A DNA stretch of 64,000 nt from Variovorax sp. OK212. Lineage in GTDB: Bacteria > Pseudomonadota > Gammaproteobacteria > Burkholderiales > Burkholderiaceae_C. The DNA lies in contig NZ_FOLP01000002.1 of NCBI RefSeq assembly GCF_900112425.1, positions 124,001 to 188,000 of the forward strand. The letters run 5' to 3'. The translations under genes were made by a program, and so were the position numbers. Shown in pieces: positions 1 through 8,905 of this stretch (the first letter of the stretch is position 1; each line of letters starts with the position of its first letter). A model generated the notes under the pieces. It was given only the letters and a program-made list of their open reading frames with translations, had not been told where the DNA came from and made no database searches.

Positions 1-619
1 GCACCTTGTGCGTGTTGCTCTCGCGCTTGCGGTACAGCGTCCAGGTGATGGCCGCGGCCACGATGCCCACGGGGATGTTGATGTAGAAGATCCACGGCCA
101 CGAGATGTTGTCGGTGATCCAGCCGCCGAGCAGCGGCCCCATCACCGGCGCGACCAGCGTGGTCATCGACCACATCGCCATGGCCAGGCCCGCCTTGGCG
201 CGCGGATAGCTCGACAGCAGCAGCGTCTGCGACAGCGGGATCATCGGCCCCGCGACGAAGCCCTGCAGCGCGCGAAACGCGATCAGCGTGGTCATGTTCG
301 GCGCCAGGCCGCACAGCAGCGAGCTGATCATGAACAGGATCACGCTGGCCATGAACAGGCGCACCTGTCCGAAGCGCTGGGTCATGAAACCCGTGAGCGG
401 CACCGCGATGGCGTTGGCCACCGCGAAGCTGGTGATGACCCAGGTGCCTTGCGTGGTGCTCACGCCCAGGTCACCCGAGATGGCGGGCAGCGACACGTTC
501 GCGATCGACGAATCGAGCACGTTCATGAACGTTGCCGCAGACAGCGCAATCGTGCCCCAGACGCGGGCTGCGCCCTCGAGCGGGGGATGCGCGACGTAAG
601 CAGGAGCGGCGGTGGCCAT
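1..619 (-). CDS. emrB: DHA2-family MFS multidrug efflux permease, EmrB-like (partial, 3' end missing)
   Basis: This is an inner-membrane drug:H+ antiporter of the EmrB/QacA (DHA2, 14-TM) family. About 206 N-terminal residues are visible and the rest lies beyond the left edge. The translation starts MATAAPAYVAHPP at the ATG at 619, and its first membrane segment carries the DHA2 signature NVLDSSIANVSLPAI. Motif-A-like text (GFMTQRFGQVRLF) follows TM2, and LLGGWITD is also visible. It lies 41 nt behind emrA and last in a marR-nodT-emrA-emrB operon, so a tripartite EmrAB-TolC-type pump is expected. Substrates cannot be read from sequence. Confidence 0.9.
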   Translation of the reverse strand, partial: MATAAPAYVAHPPLEGAARVWGTIALSAATFMNVLDSSIANVSLPAISGDLGVSTTQGTWVITSFAVANAIAVPLTGFMTQRFGQVRLFMASVILFMISSLLCGLAPNMTTLIAFRALQGFVAGPMIPLSQTLLLSSYPRAKAGLAMAMWSMTTLVAPVMGPLLGGWITDNISWPWIFYINIPVGIVAAAITWTLYRKRESNTHKV

Positions 620-660
620 TGAGCTCGCGCGAACTGTTCAGTGAAAGGGTGCGCCGGCGA

Positions 661-1983
661 TCAGCCCGGCTGGCCCTGCACGGCAACCGAGGCGCCGCCG
701 GCCGGGGCCGGGGCCTTCGACGGCGCGTTGGCCGTGGCCGGTGCGCTGCGCCCGAGGTTGGCCGCGACGATGCGGTCCACTTCGGCGTCGGCGCCGCGGT
801 CGAGCTGGCTGTACACGGCGGTCTGCGTCAAGGCGGCGGCGCGCGGCGCGTCGGCCAGCATCTTGCCGCTCTTGGACGAGATGTCGATCTCGGCGTCCAT
901 CGACAGGCCGATGCGCAGCGGGTTGGCCTTGAGCTGCTCGGGGTCGAGCGCAATGCGCACGGGCACGCGCTGCACCACCTTGATCCAGTTGCCGGTGGCG
1001 TTCTGCGCGGGCAGCAGCGCAAAGGCGCTGCCGGTGCCCACGCCCAGGCCCGCGACCTTGCCGCTGTACTCGACCTTCTTGCCGTACACGTCGGCGGTGA
1101 GCTTCACGGGCTGGTCGATGCGGATGTTGCGCAGCTGCACTTCCTTGAAGTTGGCGTCGACCCACAGCTGGTTGAGCGGCACGATCGACATCATCGGCGT
1201 GCCGGCCGCGACGCGCTGGCCGAGCTGCACGGTGCGCTTGGCAACATAGCCGTCGACCGGCGCGGGCATGGCGACGCGCTGCGTGGCCAGGTAGGCCTCG
1301 CGCACCTTGGCGGCGGCGGCCAGCACGCTCGGGTGCTGCGCCACGCTGGTGCCGTCGGTCAGCGACTGGTTGCTGGCCAGCGCTTCCTTGGCGGCGACCA
1401 CGCCGGCCTGCGCGGCGGCGAGCTGGCTCTTGGCGGTGTCGAGCTGCGTCTCGGCATGGTTGAGTTCTTCCTTCGACACGGCGCCGTTGCCCGACAGCGC
1501 ACGGCGGCGCTGCAGGTCGTCCTGCGCCTTGGCGATGTCGCTCTGCGCCTTCACGATGTCCGACTGGCGCAGCGTGACCTGCGCGGCCAGCGAGCCGTTG
1601 TTGGCGTACAGGGTGCGCACCTGGCGCACGGCCTGCGCGAGCGCGGCCTCCGACTGCTCCAGCGACACCTTGGCGTCGGCCGGGTCGAGCTGCACCAGCG
1701 GCTGGCCGGCCTTCACGAAGTCGGTGTCGTCGGCGTTGATGGCCATCACGGTGCCGCCGATCTGCGGCGTGATCTGGATCACGTTGCCTTGCACGTAGGC
1801 GTTGTCGGTGTCCTCGTAGTGGCTGGCGACCAGCCATTCGTAGACGCCCCAGCCGCCGCCGGCGACGATGACCACCGCGGCAAGCGCGGTGAGTGCGCGG
1901 CGGCGCTTGCCGTTGCCGGCGGGCGCCTCGGGGGCTGCGGAAGCTGTGGCTGCAGCGGGCGTCGGAGTGTTGTTGTCGCTCAT
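661..1983 (-). CDS. emrA: HlyD/EmrA-family membrane fusion protein
   Basis: This is the periplasmic adaptor linking the EmrB permease to an outer membrane factor. The 440 aa product has a cytoplasmic N-terminus rich in Thr/Ala, one membrane anchor (about residues 28-48), and a biotinyl-lipoyl half-motif (DNAYVQGNVIQITPQIGG). A long coiled-coil follows (about 110-200; repeated Q/S/D-I-A-K-A-Q text), then the second lipoyl half (APVDGYVAKRTVQLGQRV) and a beta-barrel. Length and domain order are normal for EmrA. The C-terminal tail (A/P-rich) is probably unstructured. It sits 43 nt behind the outer membrane factor gene and 41 nt before emrB, consistent with one transcript. Confidence 0.93.
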   Translation of the reverse strand: MSDNNTPTPAAATASAAPEAPAGNGKRRRALTALAAVVIVAGGGWGVYEWLVASHYEDTDNAYVQGNVIQITPQIGGTVMAINADDTDFVKAGQPLVQLDPADAKVSLEQSEAALAQAVRQVRTLYANNGSLAAQVTLRQSDIVKAQSDIAKAQDDLQRRRALSGNGAVSKEELNHAETQLDTAKSQLAAAQAGVVAAKEALASNQSLTDGTSVAQHPSVLAAAAKVREAYLATQRVAMPAPVDGYVAKRTVQLGQRVAAGTPMMSIVPLNQLWVDANFKEVQLRNIRIDQPVKLTADVYGKKVEYSGKVAGLGVGTGSAFALLPAQNATGNWIKVVQRVPVRIALDPEQLKANPLRIGLSMDAEIDISSKSGKMLADAPRAAALTQTAVYSQLDRGADAEVDRIVAANLGRSAPATANAPSKAPAPAGGASVAVQGQPG

Positions 1984-2026
1984 GATGAAGTTCTTTCCGA
2001 AGACGAAATGGTCAGTTCAAGCCGGT

Positions 2027-3517
2027 TCAGTTCACTGCGCCCGGGGCAGCGCCCGACGCCGATGCCGAGGCCGTGTTGCTGGCCGGAGGCTGCCAGCCGC
2101 CGCCCAGTGCACGCGCCAGGCCCACCTGCGTGTCGAGCGCGCGCGCGGCGAGGTCGACCGCCAGTCGGCGTTGCGCCAGCACGGAGGTTTCCGCGGTCAG
2201 CACGTTGAGGTAGTTGCCCAGGCCCGCGCGGTAGCGCTGCACGGCGATGTCGTAGGCGCCCTCGGCCGCGGTCTGCGCGGCGCGCTGCTCGGCCTGCTGG
2301 CGGGCGATGGATTGCGCGCTGGAGAGCTGGTCGGCCGCGTCGCGCACGGCGTCGATCACGGTGGCGTTGTAGCTTTCGATGGCCACGTCGAGGTCGGCCG
2401 ACTTGCCGCGCAGGTTGGCGCGCAGCTTGCCGCCTTCGAAGATCGGCAGCGTGACGGCCGGGCCCACGCCCCACTGCTCGCTGCCCGACTTCAGCAGCTT
2501 GCCGAAGCCCAGGCTCTGGAAGCCGGCGAAGGCCGTGAGGTTCACGTTGGGATAGAACAGCGTCTTGGCGTTCTTCACGTCGCTGGTGGCGGCCTCGACG
2601 CGCCAGCGCGCGGCGGCGATGTCGGCGCGGCGGCCCAGCAGGTCGGCCGGAATGTTGGCCTGCAGCGCCATCGGCTTCACGTTGCCTAGCAGCGGCGGCT
2701 TGAGCGACTGCGACACGTTGGGCTGGCCCACGAGCGCGTCGAGCGCGTGCTGCTGCAGCGCGATCTGTTCGTTCAGCGCTTCGATCTGCTGGCGTGCCTC
2801 GGGCAGGCCGCCTTCGCTCTGGCGCAGTTCGAGGCGGGTGTCCAGGCCGGCGGAGACGCGGTCGCGTACCAGCTTGAGGGTTTCGTCGCGCTGGGCCAGC
2901 GTGCGCTGCGCCACGGTGAGCTGGTCGTTCAGGCGCGCCCACTGGAAGTAGCTGCGTGTCACGTTGCTGGCCAGCAGCACGCGGGCCGCGTCGGCATCGG
3001 CGGCCGCGGCGTTGGCCGTGCCGATGACGGTGTCGAGCGCGCTGCGGTTCTTGCCGAAGAAATCGAGCTCCCAGCTCGCGCTGAGCTGCAGCAGGCCGAT
3101 GTTCTGCGTGGAGCCGCCCAGCGGCGCCGGGTAGATGTAGTTGCTGTTGAACTTCTGGCGGTTCAGGTTCAGGTCGCCCTTGACCTGCGGCAGCAGCGCG
3201 GCGCCCGCGATTTCGGCCGAGGCCTGCGCGCGCGCGAGGCGGGCCTGCGCGACCTGCAGGTTCGGGTTGCCGGCCACGGCCTGGCCGATCAGCGTGTCGA
3301 GTTGGGTGTCGCCGAACGCGGTCCACCATTGGCTGTCGAGCGTGGCGGCGGGTGCGGCGGCGCTGTCGGGCGCGATGCCCAGCGACGAGGCGTCGCGCAG
3401 CGAGGCCTGCGAGCCGATGCCGGCCATGTCGGCACAGCCGGCCAGCGCGATCACCAGCAGCGCGGCGGCCACGACGGGTGTGCGACGCAGCGTGCGCACG
3501 GCGAAGGAATCAGTCAT
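2027..3517 (-). CDS. NodT-family outer membrane efflux lipoprotein (TolC-like)
   Basis: This is the outer membrane channel component of the pump. I start it at the ATG at 3517 (MTDSFAVRTLRR) because this gives a lipoprotein signal peptide with lipobox LALAGC; the frame is open upstream to 3613 but those codons overlap marR. The 496 aa product shows the two OEP repeats typical of TolC/OprM/NodT. The start lies inside the end of marR (8-nt overlap), so translation is probably coupled. Family members work with RND or EMR pumps; the downstream emrA and emrB point to the EMR type here. Confidence 0.92.
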   Translation of the reverse strand: MTDSFAVRTLRRTPVVAAALLVIALAGCADMAGIGSQASLRDASSLGIAPDSAAAPAATLDSQWWTAFGDTQLDTLIGQAVAGNPNLQVAQARLARAQASAEIAGAALLPQVKGDLNLNRQKFNSNYIYPAPLGGSTQNIGLLQLSASWELDFFGKNRSALDTVIGTANAAAADADAARVLLASNVTRSYFQWARLNDQLTVAQRTLAQRDETLKLVRDRVSAGLDTRLELRQSEGGLPEARQQIEALNEQIALQQHALDALVGQPNVSQSLKPPLLGNVKPMALQANIPADLLGRRADIAAARWRVEAATSDVKNAKTLFYPNVNLTAFAGFQSLGFGKLLKSGSEQWGVGPAVTLPIFEGGKLRANLRGKSADLDVAIESYNATVIDAVRDAADQLSSAQSIARQQAEQRAAQTAAEGAYDIAVQRYRAGLGNYLNVLTAETSVLAQRRLAVDLAARALDTQVGLARALGGGWQPPASNTASASASGAAPGAVN

Positions 3518-4049
3518 TTTTATCTCCACGGACCGCAATGGCCTGGGCGTTGTCGAGGATGCGGCGCAAGTAGCCCTTGAGCTGCTCCCATTCCTCGTTG
3601 GAAAAACCTGCAAGATGTTCGTTCTGCACGCGGCTCAGCACGTACGGCACTTCCTTGGCGGCGGAGCGGCCTTCGTCGGTGAGCTCGATGTTGACCACGC
3701 GGCGGTCTTCGAGCGAGCGCACCCGGCGGCACAGGCCCTTGGCCTCGAGGCGGTCGAGCAGGCGCGTCATGGCGCCGGTGTCGAGCTCGCAGGCGCGGGC
3801 CAGTTCGGCCACCGTGGTGGCGGCGCCAACGTGCAATTTGTAGAGGGGCACCCACTGCGGATAGGTCGGGCTGCCAGGCTCGCAGATGCGGCTTTCGATG
3901 GACTGGCCCACGGCCGTCACGATGCGGCGCATCAGGTAGCCGATGCTCTCCTCGGCCTGGTAGGTTTCCGGCCGGTAGAAGGCGGCAGGCGCGCGACGCT
4001 CGGCGTCGGCTAGCGCAGACGTGGCTTTGGTGGAATTTGCATCGCTCAT
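3510..4049 (-). CDS. MarR-family transcriptional regulator of the efflux operon
   Basis: A 179 aa winged-helix repressor. The wHTH region is clear (about 75-140: VAELARACELDTGAMTRLLDRLEAKGL, with the wing RRVRSLEDRRVVNIELTDEG). An N-terminal extension of about 35 residues precedes it. It is first gene of the operon with the NodT protein, emrA and emrB, and divergent from an ABC exporter. A palindrome sits between its -35 and -10 elements (4061-4078), so autorepression with ligand-induced release is the natural model. The inducing ligand is unknown. The ATG at 4049 falls almost on the predicted transcription start. Confidence 0.93.
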   Translation of the reverse strand: MSDANSTKATSALADAERRAPAAFYRPETYQAEESIGYLMRRIVTAVGQSIESRICEPGSPTYPQWVPLYKLHVGAATTVAELARACELDTGAMTRLLDRLEAKGLCRRVRSLEDRRVVNIELTDEGRSAAKEVPYVLSRVQNEHLAGFSNEEWEQLKGYLRRILDNAQAIAVRGDKND

Positions 4050-4056
4050 GGGTCAA

Positions 4057-4085
4057 ATATTAGTTGCCGCGGCAGTTATTGTCAA
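4057..4085 (-). promoter_or_regulatory. Sigma-70 promoter of the marR-efflux operon
   Basis: On the minus strand a perfect -35 TTGACA (4085-4080) is separated by 17 nt from TAATAT (4062-4057), which matches TATAAT at four of six positions. The expected start of transcription is 4049-4051, exactly at the marR ATG, so the mRNA would be leaderless or nearly so. Confidence 0.75.
4061..4078. promoter_or_regulatory. Putative MarR operator
   Basis: An 18-bp imperfect palindrome (TAGTTGCCGCGGCAGTTA) with a perfect 10-bp core, TGCCGCGGCA; 14 of 18 positions are symmetric. It fills the spacer between the -35 and -10 elements of the marR promoter and lies in the divergent region with the ABC exporter. 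MarR proteins usually bind palindromes of this size. That this MarR binds it is inference. Confidence 0.65.
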
Positions 4086-4113
4086 GGCTGCCTTTGTAGG
4101 GGCAAGGGATCGT

Positions 4114-4119
4114 TAGAAT
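4114..4119 (+). promoter_or_regulatory. -10 element of the ABC exporter gene
   Basis: TAGAAT ends 6 nt before the ATG at 4126, which again places the transcription start at the start codon. The -35 is weak (CTTTGT with 16-nt spacing). This spacing supports 4126 over the later in-frame ATG at 4150. Confidence 0.45.
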
Positions 4120-4125
4120 CGCCGG

Positions 4126-5910
4126 ATGGCTTCTAACCCTCCGTCTTCCATGGCCAAGGGCTCGCCCCGGTCGCTGTCGGGCCTGAGCCCTTTTCTCCGC
4201 CCCTACCGGGTCCAGATCGTCCTGGCGGCCGTCTTTCTGGTGATGGCGGCGATCACTACGCTGGCTTTCCCTATCGCCTTGCGCAGCCTGATTGACGGAG
4301 GCTTGATCAACCCCGACAAGGGCGCGCAGACCATGGCGCTGCGCGAGCACTTCGGCGCCCTCTTCGCGGTGGCGGTGGCGCTGGGCCTTTTCTCAGCGGC
4401 GCGCTTCTATACGGTGAGCTGGCTGGGCGAGCGCGTGACGGCCGACATCCGCAATGCGGTCTACGGCCACGTTCTGACGCAGAGCCCCGCGTTCTTCGAG
4501 ACGACCCAGACCGGCGAGGTGCTGTCGCGCCTCACGGCCGACACCACGCTCGTGCAGACCGTCGTCGGCTCGTCCCTGAGCATGGGCCTGCGCAACGCGG
4601 TGATGGGCGTGGGCGCGCTGGCGGTGCTGGTGTGGACCAACCCTTACGTGATGGTGCAGGTGCTGGGCATCCTGGTGCTGGTGGTGCTGCCGAGCATGTG
4701 GTTCGGCCGCCGCGTGCGCAAGCTGTCGCGCGCCAGCCAGGACCGCGTGGCCGATTCGAGCGCCATCGCCGCCGAAGTGCTGAACGCCATTCCGGTGGTG
4801 CAGAGCTACACGGCCGAAGGCCGCGAGGCGACGCGCTTCAACGGCTCGACCGAGAACGCCTTCCGCACCGCCGTGCGGCGCACCAAGGCGCGCTCGGTGC
4901 TGGTGGCGTTCATCATCATCGCGACCTCAGCGGCGCTGCTCTGGGGCCTGTACCAGGGCACGCAGGCGGTGCTGCGCGGCGACATCACGGCCGGTCACCT
5001 GGGCCAGACCGTGGTCTACGTGGCGATCCTGGCGAGCGCGACCGCCGTGCTCGGCGAGGTCTACGGCGACCTGCTGCGCGCCGCCGGCGCAACCGAGCGC
5101 CTGATGGAGCTGCTGCACGCGCCCGCGGCCATCGTGTCGCCGGCAAGACCGGCTGTCACGCCCGTCCCCGTGGCGGGCAGCGCCATCCAGTTCGACGCGG
5201 TGACCTTCCACTACCCGTCGCGGCCCGGCACGCCGGCGCTGCGCGATTTCAGCCTGGCCGTCGCGCCCGGCGAGACGGTGGCGCTGGTGGGCTCGAGCGG
5301 CGCGGGCAAGAGCACGGTGTTCCAGCTCCTGCTGCGCTACTACGACCCGCAATCGGGCCGCCTCACGCTCGACGGGACGCCGCTCGCCTCGCTCGCCCTG
5401 CCCGACCTGCGCACCCGCATCGGCTTGGTGCCGCAGGACGCGGTGATCTTCTCGGCCAGCGCGTTCGAGAACATCCGCTACGGCCGCCCGGAGGCCACGG
5501 CCGACGAAGTGCACGCCGCCGCGCGCGCCGCCTTCGCGCACGACTTCCTGCAGGCGCTGCCCGAGGGCTACGACACCTTCCTGGGCGAGCGCGGCACGCG
5601 CCTGTCGGGCGGGCAGCGCCAGCGCATCGCGATCGCGCGCGCGATCCTCAAGAACCCGCCGCTGCTGCTGCTCGACGAAGCCACGAGCGCACTTGACGCG
5701 GAAAGCGAGCGCATGGTGCAGGCGGCATTGGAATCGGCGATGGAAAACCGCACGACGGTCGTGATCGCCCACCGCCTGGCGACCGTGCAGAAGGCCGACC
5801 GCATCGTGGTGCTGGACCACGGCGGCATCGTCGAACAGGGAACGCACGCGACGCTGGTCGCGCAAGGCGGGGTCTACGCGCGCCTGGCGGCGCTGCAGTT
5901 CGCAGCCTGA
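4126..5910 (+). CDS. ABC exporter with fused permease and ATPase (MsbA/LmrA type)
   Basis: A 594 aa half-transporter expected to form a homodimer in the inner membrane. The N-terminal ABC_membrane domain (about 25-315) holds six TM segments, the first at about residues 30-50. The nucleotide-binding domain has Walker [10 protein letters not shown], the Q-loop VPQDA, signature [16 protein letters not shown], Walker [13 protein letters not shown] and the H-loop histidine in [10 protein letters not shown]. All catalytic residues are present. Family members export lipid A, lipids, peptides or drugs. It is divergent from marR but has no specific partner gene, so the substrate is open; a dedicated MsbA for lipid A is possible but not shown. 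Confidence 0.92.
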   Translation: MASNPPSSMAKGSPRSLSGLSPFLRPYRVQIVLAAVFLVMAAITTLAFPIALRSLIDGGLINPDKGAQTMALREHFGALFAVAVALGLFSAARFYTVSWLGERVTADIRNAVYGHVLTQSPAFFETTQTGEVLSRLTADTTLVQTVVGSSLSMGLRNAVMGVGALAVLVWTNPYVMVQVLGILVLVVLPSMWFGRRVRKLSRASQDRVADSSAIAAEVLNAIPVVQSYTAEGREATRFNGSTENAFRTAVRRTKARSVLVAFIIIATSAALLWGLYQGTQAVLRGDITAGHLGQTVVYVAILASATAVLGEVYGDLLRAAGATERLMELLHAPAAIVSPARPAVTPVPVAGSAIQFDAVTFHYPSRPGTPALRDFSLAVAPGETVALVGSSGAGKSTVFQLLLRYYDPQSGRLTLDGTPLASLALPDLRTRIGLVPQDAVIFSASAFENIRYGRPEATADEVHAAARAAFAHDFLQALPEGYDTFLGERGTRLSGGQRQRIAIARAILKNPPLLLLDEATSALDAESERMVQAALESAMENRTTVVIAHRLATVQKADRIVVLDHGGIVEQGTHATLVAQGGVYARLAALQFAA

Positions 5911-5962
5911 GCGGCTGCGCCGTGCAAGCCGATGGCCGCTGGCCGCTGGCCGATCGCGACGC

Positions 5963-6436
5963 TTACTGCAGGGTTTCCTTGAGCGCCGCCGGAATCGGCA
6001 GCGCCATCACCGCAATGCCTTCGTCGAGCAGCGCTTCCGTCTGCTCGGGCGTGGCCTGGCCGCGGATGCCGCGCTCCTGGGCTTCGCCGTAGTGCATCTT
6101 GCGGGCCTCGTCGGCAAAGCGCTCGCCGACGTCCTCGGTCTTCGCCAGCACCTCGCGCACCGCGCGCATCCAGCGGGCTTCGGGCGAGAGTTCGGCGGGA
6201 ACCTTGGAAGAAGACGGTGAGGACGAAGAAGACGAACCGGACGCAGCCGATTCCTTCGGCGCCTTGGCATTGCCCAGGTTGATGCGCGGTGCGCTCAGCA
6301 GCTTGACGATGGCGGTGTCGCCGCAGACCGGGCATTCGACCAGCCCGCCGGCCAACTGGGTGTCGAAGGCCTCGTTGGACGCGAACCAGCCTTCGAAGCC
6401 ATGGCCGTGCGCGCAGCGGAGATCGAGAACCTTCAT
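5963..6436 (-). CDS. DUF1178 family protein
   Basis: A 157 aa protein of unknown function conserved in proteobacteria. It starts MKVLDLRCAHGHGFEGWFAS and has a Cys/His-rich N-terminus (C8, H10, H12, then CPVCGD near 37-40) that looks like a small zinc ribbon. A low-complexity Ser stretch of about 13 residues follows (near 70-82), then a helical C-terminal half. It lies 7 nt behind the Nudix gene and is probably cotranscribed with it. No reaction can be assigned. Confidence 0.88.
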   Translation of the reverse strand: MKVLDLRCAHGHGFEGWFASNEAFDTQLAGGLVECPVCGDTAIVKLLSAPRINLGNAKAPKESAASGSSSSSSPSSSKVPAELSPEARWMRAVREVLAKTEDVGERFADEARKMHYGEAQERGIRGQATPEQTEALLDEGIAVMALPIPAALKETLQ

Positions 6437-6443
6437 GCGCGGA

Positions 6444-7049
6444 TTATCCCGCGCTGCCTTCTGCCGGCACGGGCTGCCAGTCCAGAGCCCATGCGCCCGA
6501 AAGGACGTTCTGCAGCCACAGCGTGCAGGTCAGCGTCTTGGCGTCGGTCACGGTGCCGTCGCGGCACCAGCCGGCCAGCTCTTCGGGCGTGGCCGTGAAC
6601 ACGTCGAGAAACTCGCCGTGGTCGAGCTGGCGCTCGCCCAGCGAGAGGCCGCGTGCAAAGTAGATGTGGATGATTTCGGTGGAGTACGCCACCGCCAGGT
6701 GCATCGCACCCGCATGCGCCCATTCGCGCGCGGTGTAGCCCGTTTCCTCGAGCAGCTCACGCCGGCCGCACACGAAAGGGTCTTCGCCCGCATCGAGCTT
6801 GCCCGCCGGGAACTCGGTCATCACGTGGCCGATCGGGTAGCGGAACTGGCGCTCCAGCACCACGCGGCCGTCGTCCAGCAGCGGAATGACCACCACGGCA
6901 CCGGGATGCACCACGTACTCGCGCGTGGCGGTATGGCCGTCGGGCAGGCGAATGGTGTCGCGCTTGGCTTTCAGGAAGTTGCCCTTGACGAGCTCTTCGC
7001 TGCTGATCAGCTCTTCGCGCAGATGGGAATCGGTGGTCGAGGAAGTCAT
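6444..7049 (-). CDS. Nudix hydrolase, ADP-ribose pyrophosphatase type
   Basis: A 201 aa enzyme expected to hydrolyse ADP-ribose or a related nucleoside diphosphate derivative to AMP plus a phosphate ester. The Nudix box is complete: G at the start of GKLDAGEDP, then RRELLEETGY (G-x5-E-x7-REUXEE). N-terminal strands contain FRYPIGHVMTEFPAGK, typical of the NudF/ADPRase group. It is the middle gene of a DUF2818-Nudix-DUF1178 string on the minus strand, with gaps of 4 and 7 nt. The specific substrate is inferred from family resemblance. Confidence 0.9.
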   Translation of the reverse strand: MTSSTTDSHLREELISSEELVKGNFLKAKRDTIRLPDGHTATREYVVHPGAVVVIPLLDDGRVVLERQFRYPIGHVMTEFPAGKLDAGEDPFVCGRRELLEETGYTAREWAHAGAMHLAVAYSTEIIHIYFARGLSLGERQLDHGEFLDVFTATPEELAGWCRDGTVTDAKTLTCTLWLQNVLSGAWALDWQPVPAEGSAG

Positions 7050-7053
7050 GTCG

Positions 7054-7359
7054 TCAGTGCCTGTGTTTCATCAGGTAGCGCCAGGTGAACCCGGGAAAGG
7101 CCAGCACGATGAACAGCGTGCCGGTCACCGCATAGAACTCCCAGCCCTGCGAAGCGATCTGCCCTGCCCTGCGCTCGAACAGCAGCCCGACCGCGCCCGA
7201 CAGAAAGTACAAGACCACCAGCTCGGCGAGCCGCACCGCGAGCGACTTGGGCTTTGTCGCCAGCGGCACGACGCCGAACAGGCGGTCGTTGAAGAAAGGC
7301 AGGTTGGCGGCCACCAGGGCCACCAGCAGCACGACCCAGACCGACGCGGTTTGCGACAC
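7054..7359 (-). CDS. DUF2818 family membrane protein
   Basis: A 101 aa protein with three predicted membrane segments: about residues 6-22 (WVVLLVALVAANLPFF), 44-62 (LVVLYFLSGAVGLLFE) and 76-92 (FYAVTGTLFIVLAFPGF). It lies 34 nt behind nuoN. This small gene is typically found directly after nuoN in betaproteobacteria, which suggests a link to complex I assembly or membrane context, but no function is established. It is followed after 4 nt by the Nudix gene. Confidence 0.87.
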   Translation of the reverse strand: MSQTASVWVVLLVALVAANLPFFNDRLFGVVPLATKPKSLAVRLAELVVLYFLSGAVGLLFERRAGQIASQGWEFYAVTGTLFIVLAFPGFTWRYLMKHRH

Positions 7360-7393
7360 CGTGAATGACGGAACGGAACGGGCCGGGGCCGCG

Positions 7394-8881
7394 TCAGTGG
7401 GCCAGGGTCGCCACGATCGCGTCGTAGCAAAGGGTCATCAGGCCGCCGGGCAGGATGCCCAGGATCAGGATCAGCGCGCCGTTGATCGTGAGCACGGTGC
7501 GCACGTCGCGCGGTGCCGACACGGTGGTGGCCGTGACGGGCGCGTCGAAGTACATGACCTTGACCACGCGCAGGTAGTAGAAGGCGCCGATCAGCGACAT
7601 GATCACCGCGAACACGGCCAGAGCGATGTAGATGGCCTGGCCCGAGGCGATCAGTGCCTGCAGCACCGCCAGCTTGGCGTAGAAGCCCACCAGCGGCGGC
7701 AGGCCGGCCAGCGAGAACATCGCGATAGCCATCACGCCGGCGTACAGCGGGCTGCGCTGGTTCAGGCCTGCGAGGTCGGTGATCTCTTCGCTTTCGAAGC
7801 CTTCGCGCGCCAGCAGCAGGATGATGCCGAAGCTCGCGAGCGTCGTCAGCACGTAGGTCACGATGTAGAACATCGAGGCGCTGTAGGCGTACTGGGCGTT
7901 GTAGGTGCCCTGCTGGTCCGAACCCGCCACCAGGCCCAAGAGCATGAAGCCCATCTGCGAAATGGTCGAGTACGCCAGCATCCGCTTCAGGTTGCTCTGC
8001 GCAATGGCGGCCAGGTTGCCCACCAGCAGCGAGGCGATGGCCATCACGGCCAGCATCTGCTGCCAGTCGATGGCCAGCGGCTGCAGCGCGTCGACCAGCA
8101 GGCGGATGATGATGGCGAAGGCAGCCAGTTCAGGCGCGGCGCCGATCAGCAGCGTGACCGCGGTCGGTGCGCCCTGGTAGACGTCGGGCACCCACATGTG
8201 GAACGGCGCAGCGCCCACCTTGAATGCCAGGCCGGCCACGATGAACACCAGGCCGAACACCAGCACCTGGTGGTTCACCTTGCCGCTGGCGATGGTCTTG
8301 AACACTTCGTTGACGTCCAGCGAACCGGTCGCGCCGTACATCATCGACAGGCCGTACAGCAGGAAGCCGCTGGCCATGGCGCCGAGCACGAAGTACTTCA
8401 TGGCGGCTTCGCTGGCCACCGCGTTGTCGCGGCGCAGCGCCACCAGCGCGTAGCTCGACAGCGTGAGCAGTTCCAGGCCCAGGTAGATCAGCAGGAAGTT
8501 GCTGCCCGAGATCATCACGAACATGCCCAGCAGCGCGAACATGCTGATGGTGAACATCTCGCCGCCGCGCAGCATCTCGCGGTCGGCCGCATAGGGACGG
8601 CCGTAGACCAGCGTGACCATCAAGGCGACGGTGGCGAAGCACTTGAGCCAGTTGCCCATCGGGTCGCTGACCACCATGCCGCCGAAACCGTAGATCGTCT
8701 TGGCATCGAGGGCCTGCAGGCCCGAAAGCACGGCCACCACGGCGAGCGTGAGCAGCGTGAGCACGTAGGTGCGCGTGCGGCGCGGGCTCGTGGTGGACAG
8801 GTCGACCAGCGCAATGATGCAGGTCATGACCAGCAGCACGATTTCCGGGTAGATCGTGACCCAGCTGAGTTTGTCAATCAT
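7394..8881 (-). CDS. nuoN: NADH-quinone oxidoreductase subunit N
   Basis: A 495 aa antiporter-like proton-pumping subunit of the complex I membrane arm, with about 14 TM helices. Family signatures include [20 protein letters not shown] with its discontinuous TM7 lysine, and [17 protein letters not shown] around TM8. Length is normal. It is the last nuo gene, 24 nt behind nuoM. Confidence 0.97.
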   Translation of the reverse strand: MIDKLSWVTIYPEIVLLVMTCIIALVDLSTTSPRRTRTYVLTLLTLAVVAVLSGLQALDAKTIYGFGGMVVSDPMGNWLKCFATVALMVTLVYGRPYAADREMLRGGEMFTISMFALLGMFVMISGSNFLLIYLGLELLTLSSYALVALRRDNAVASEAAMKYFVLGAMASGFLLYGLSMMYGATGSLDVNEVFKTIASGKVNHQVLVFGLVFIVAGLAFKVGAAPFHMWVPDVYQGAPTAVTLLIGAAPELAAFAIIIRLLVDALQPLAIDWQQMLAVMAIASLLVGNLAAIAQSNLKRMLAYSTISQMGFMLLGLVAGSDQQGTYNAQYAYSASMFYIVTYVLTTLASFGIILLLAREGFESEEITDLAGLNQRSPLYAGVMAIAMFSLAGLPPLVGFYAKLAVLQALIASGQAIYIALAVFAVIMSLIGAFYYLRVVKVMYFDAPVTATTVSAPRDVRTVLTINGALILILGILPGGLMTLCYDAIVATLAH

Positions 8882-8905
8882 CTCGTTCTCTTCTTCAGCG
8901 TGGCA

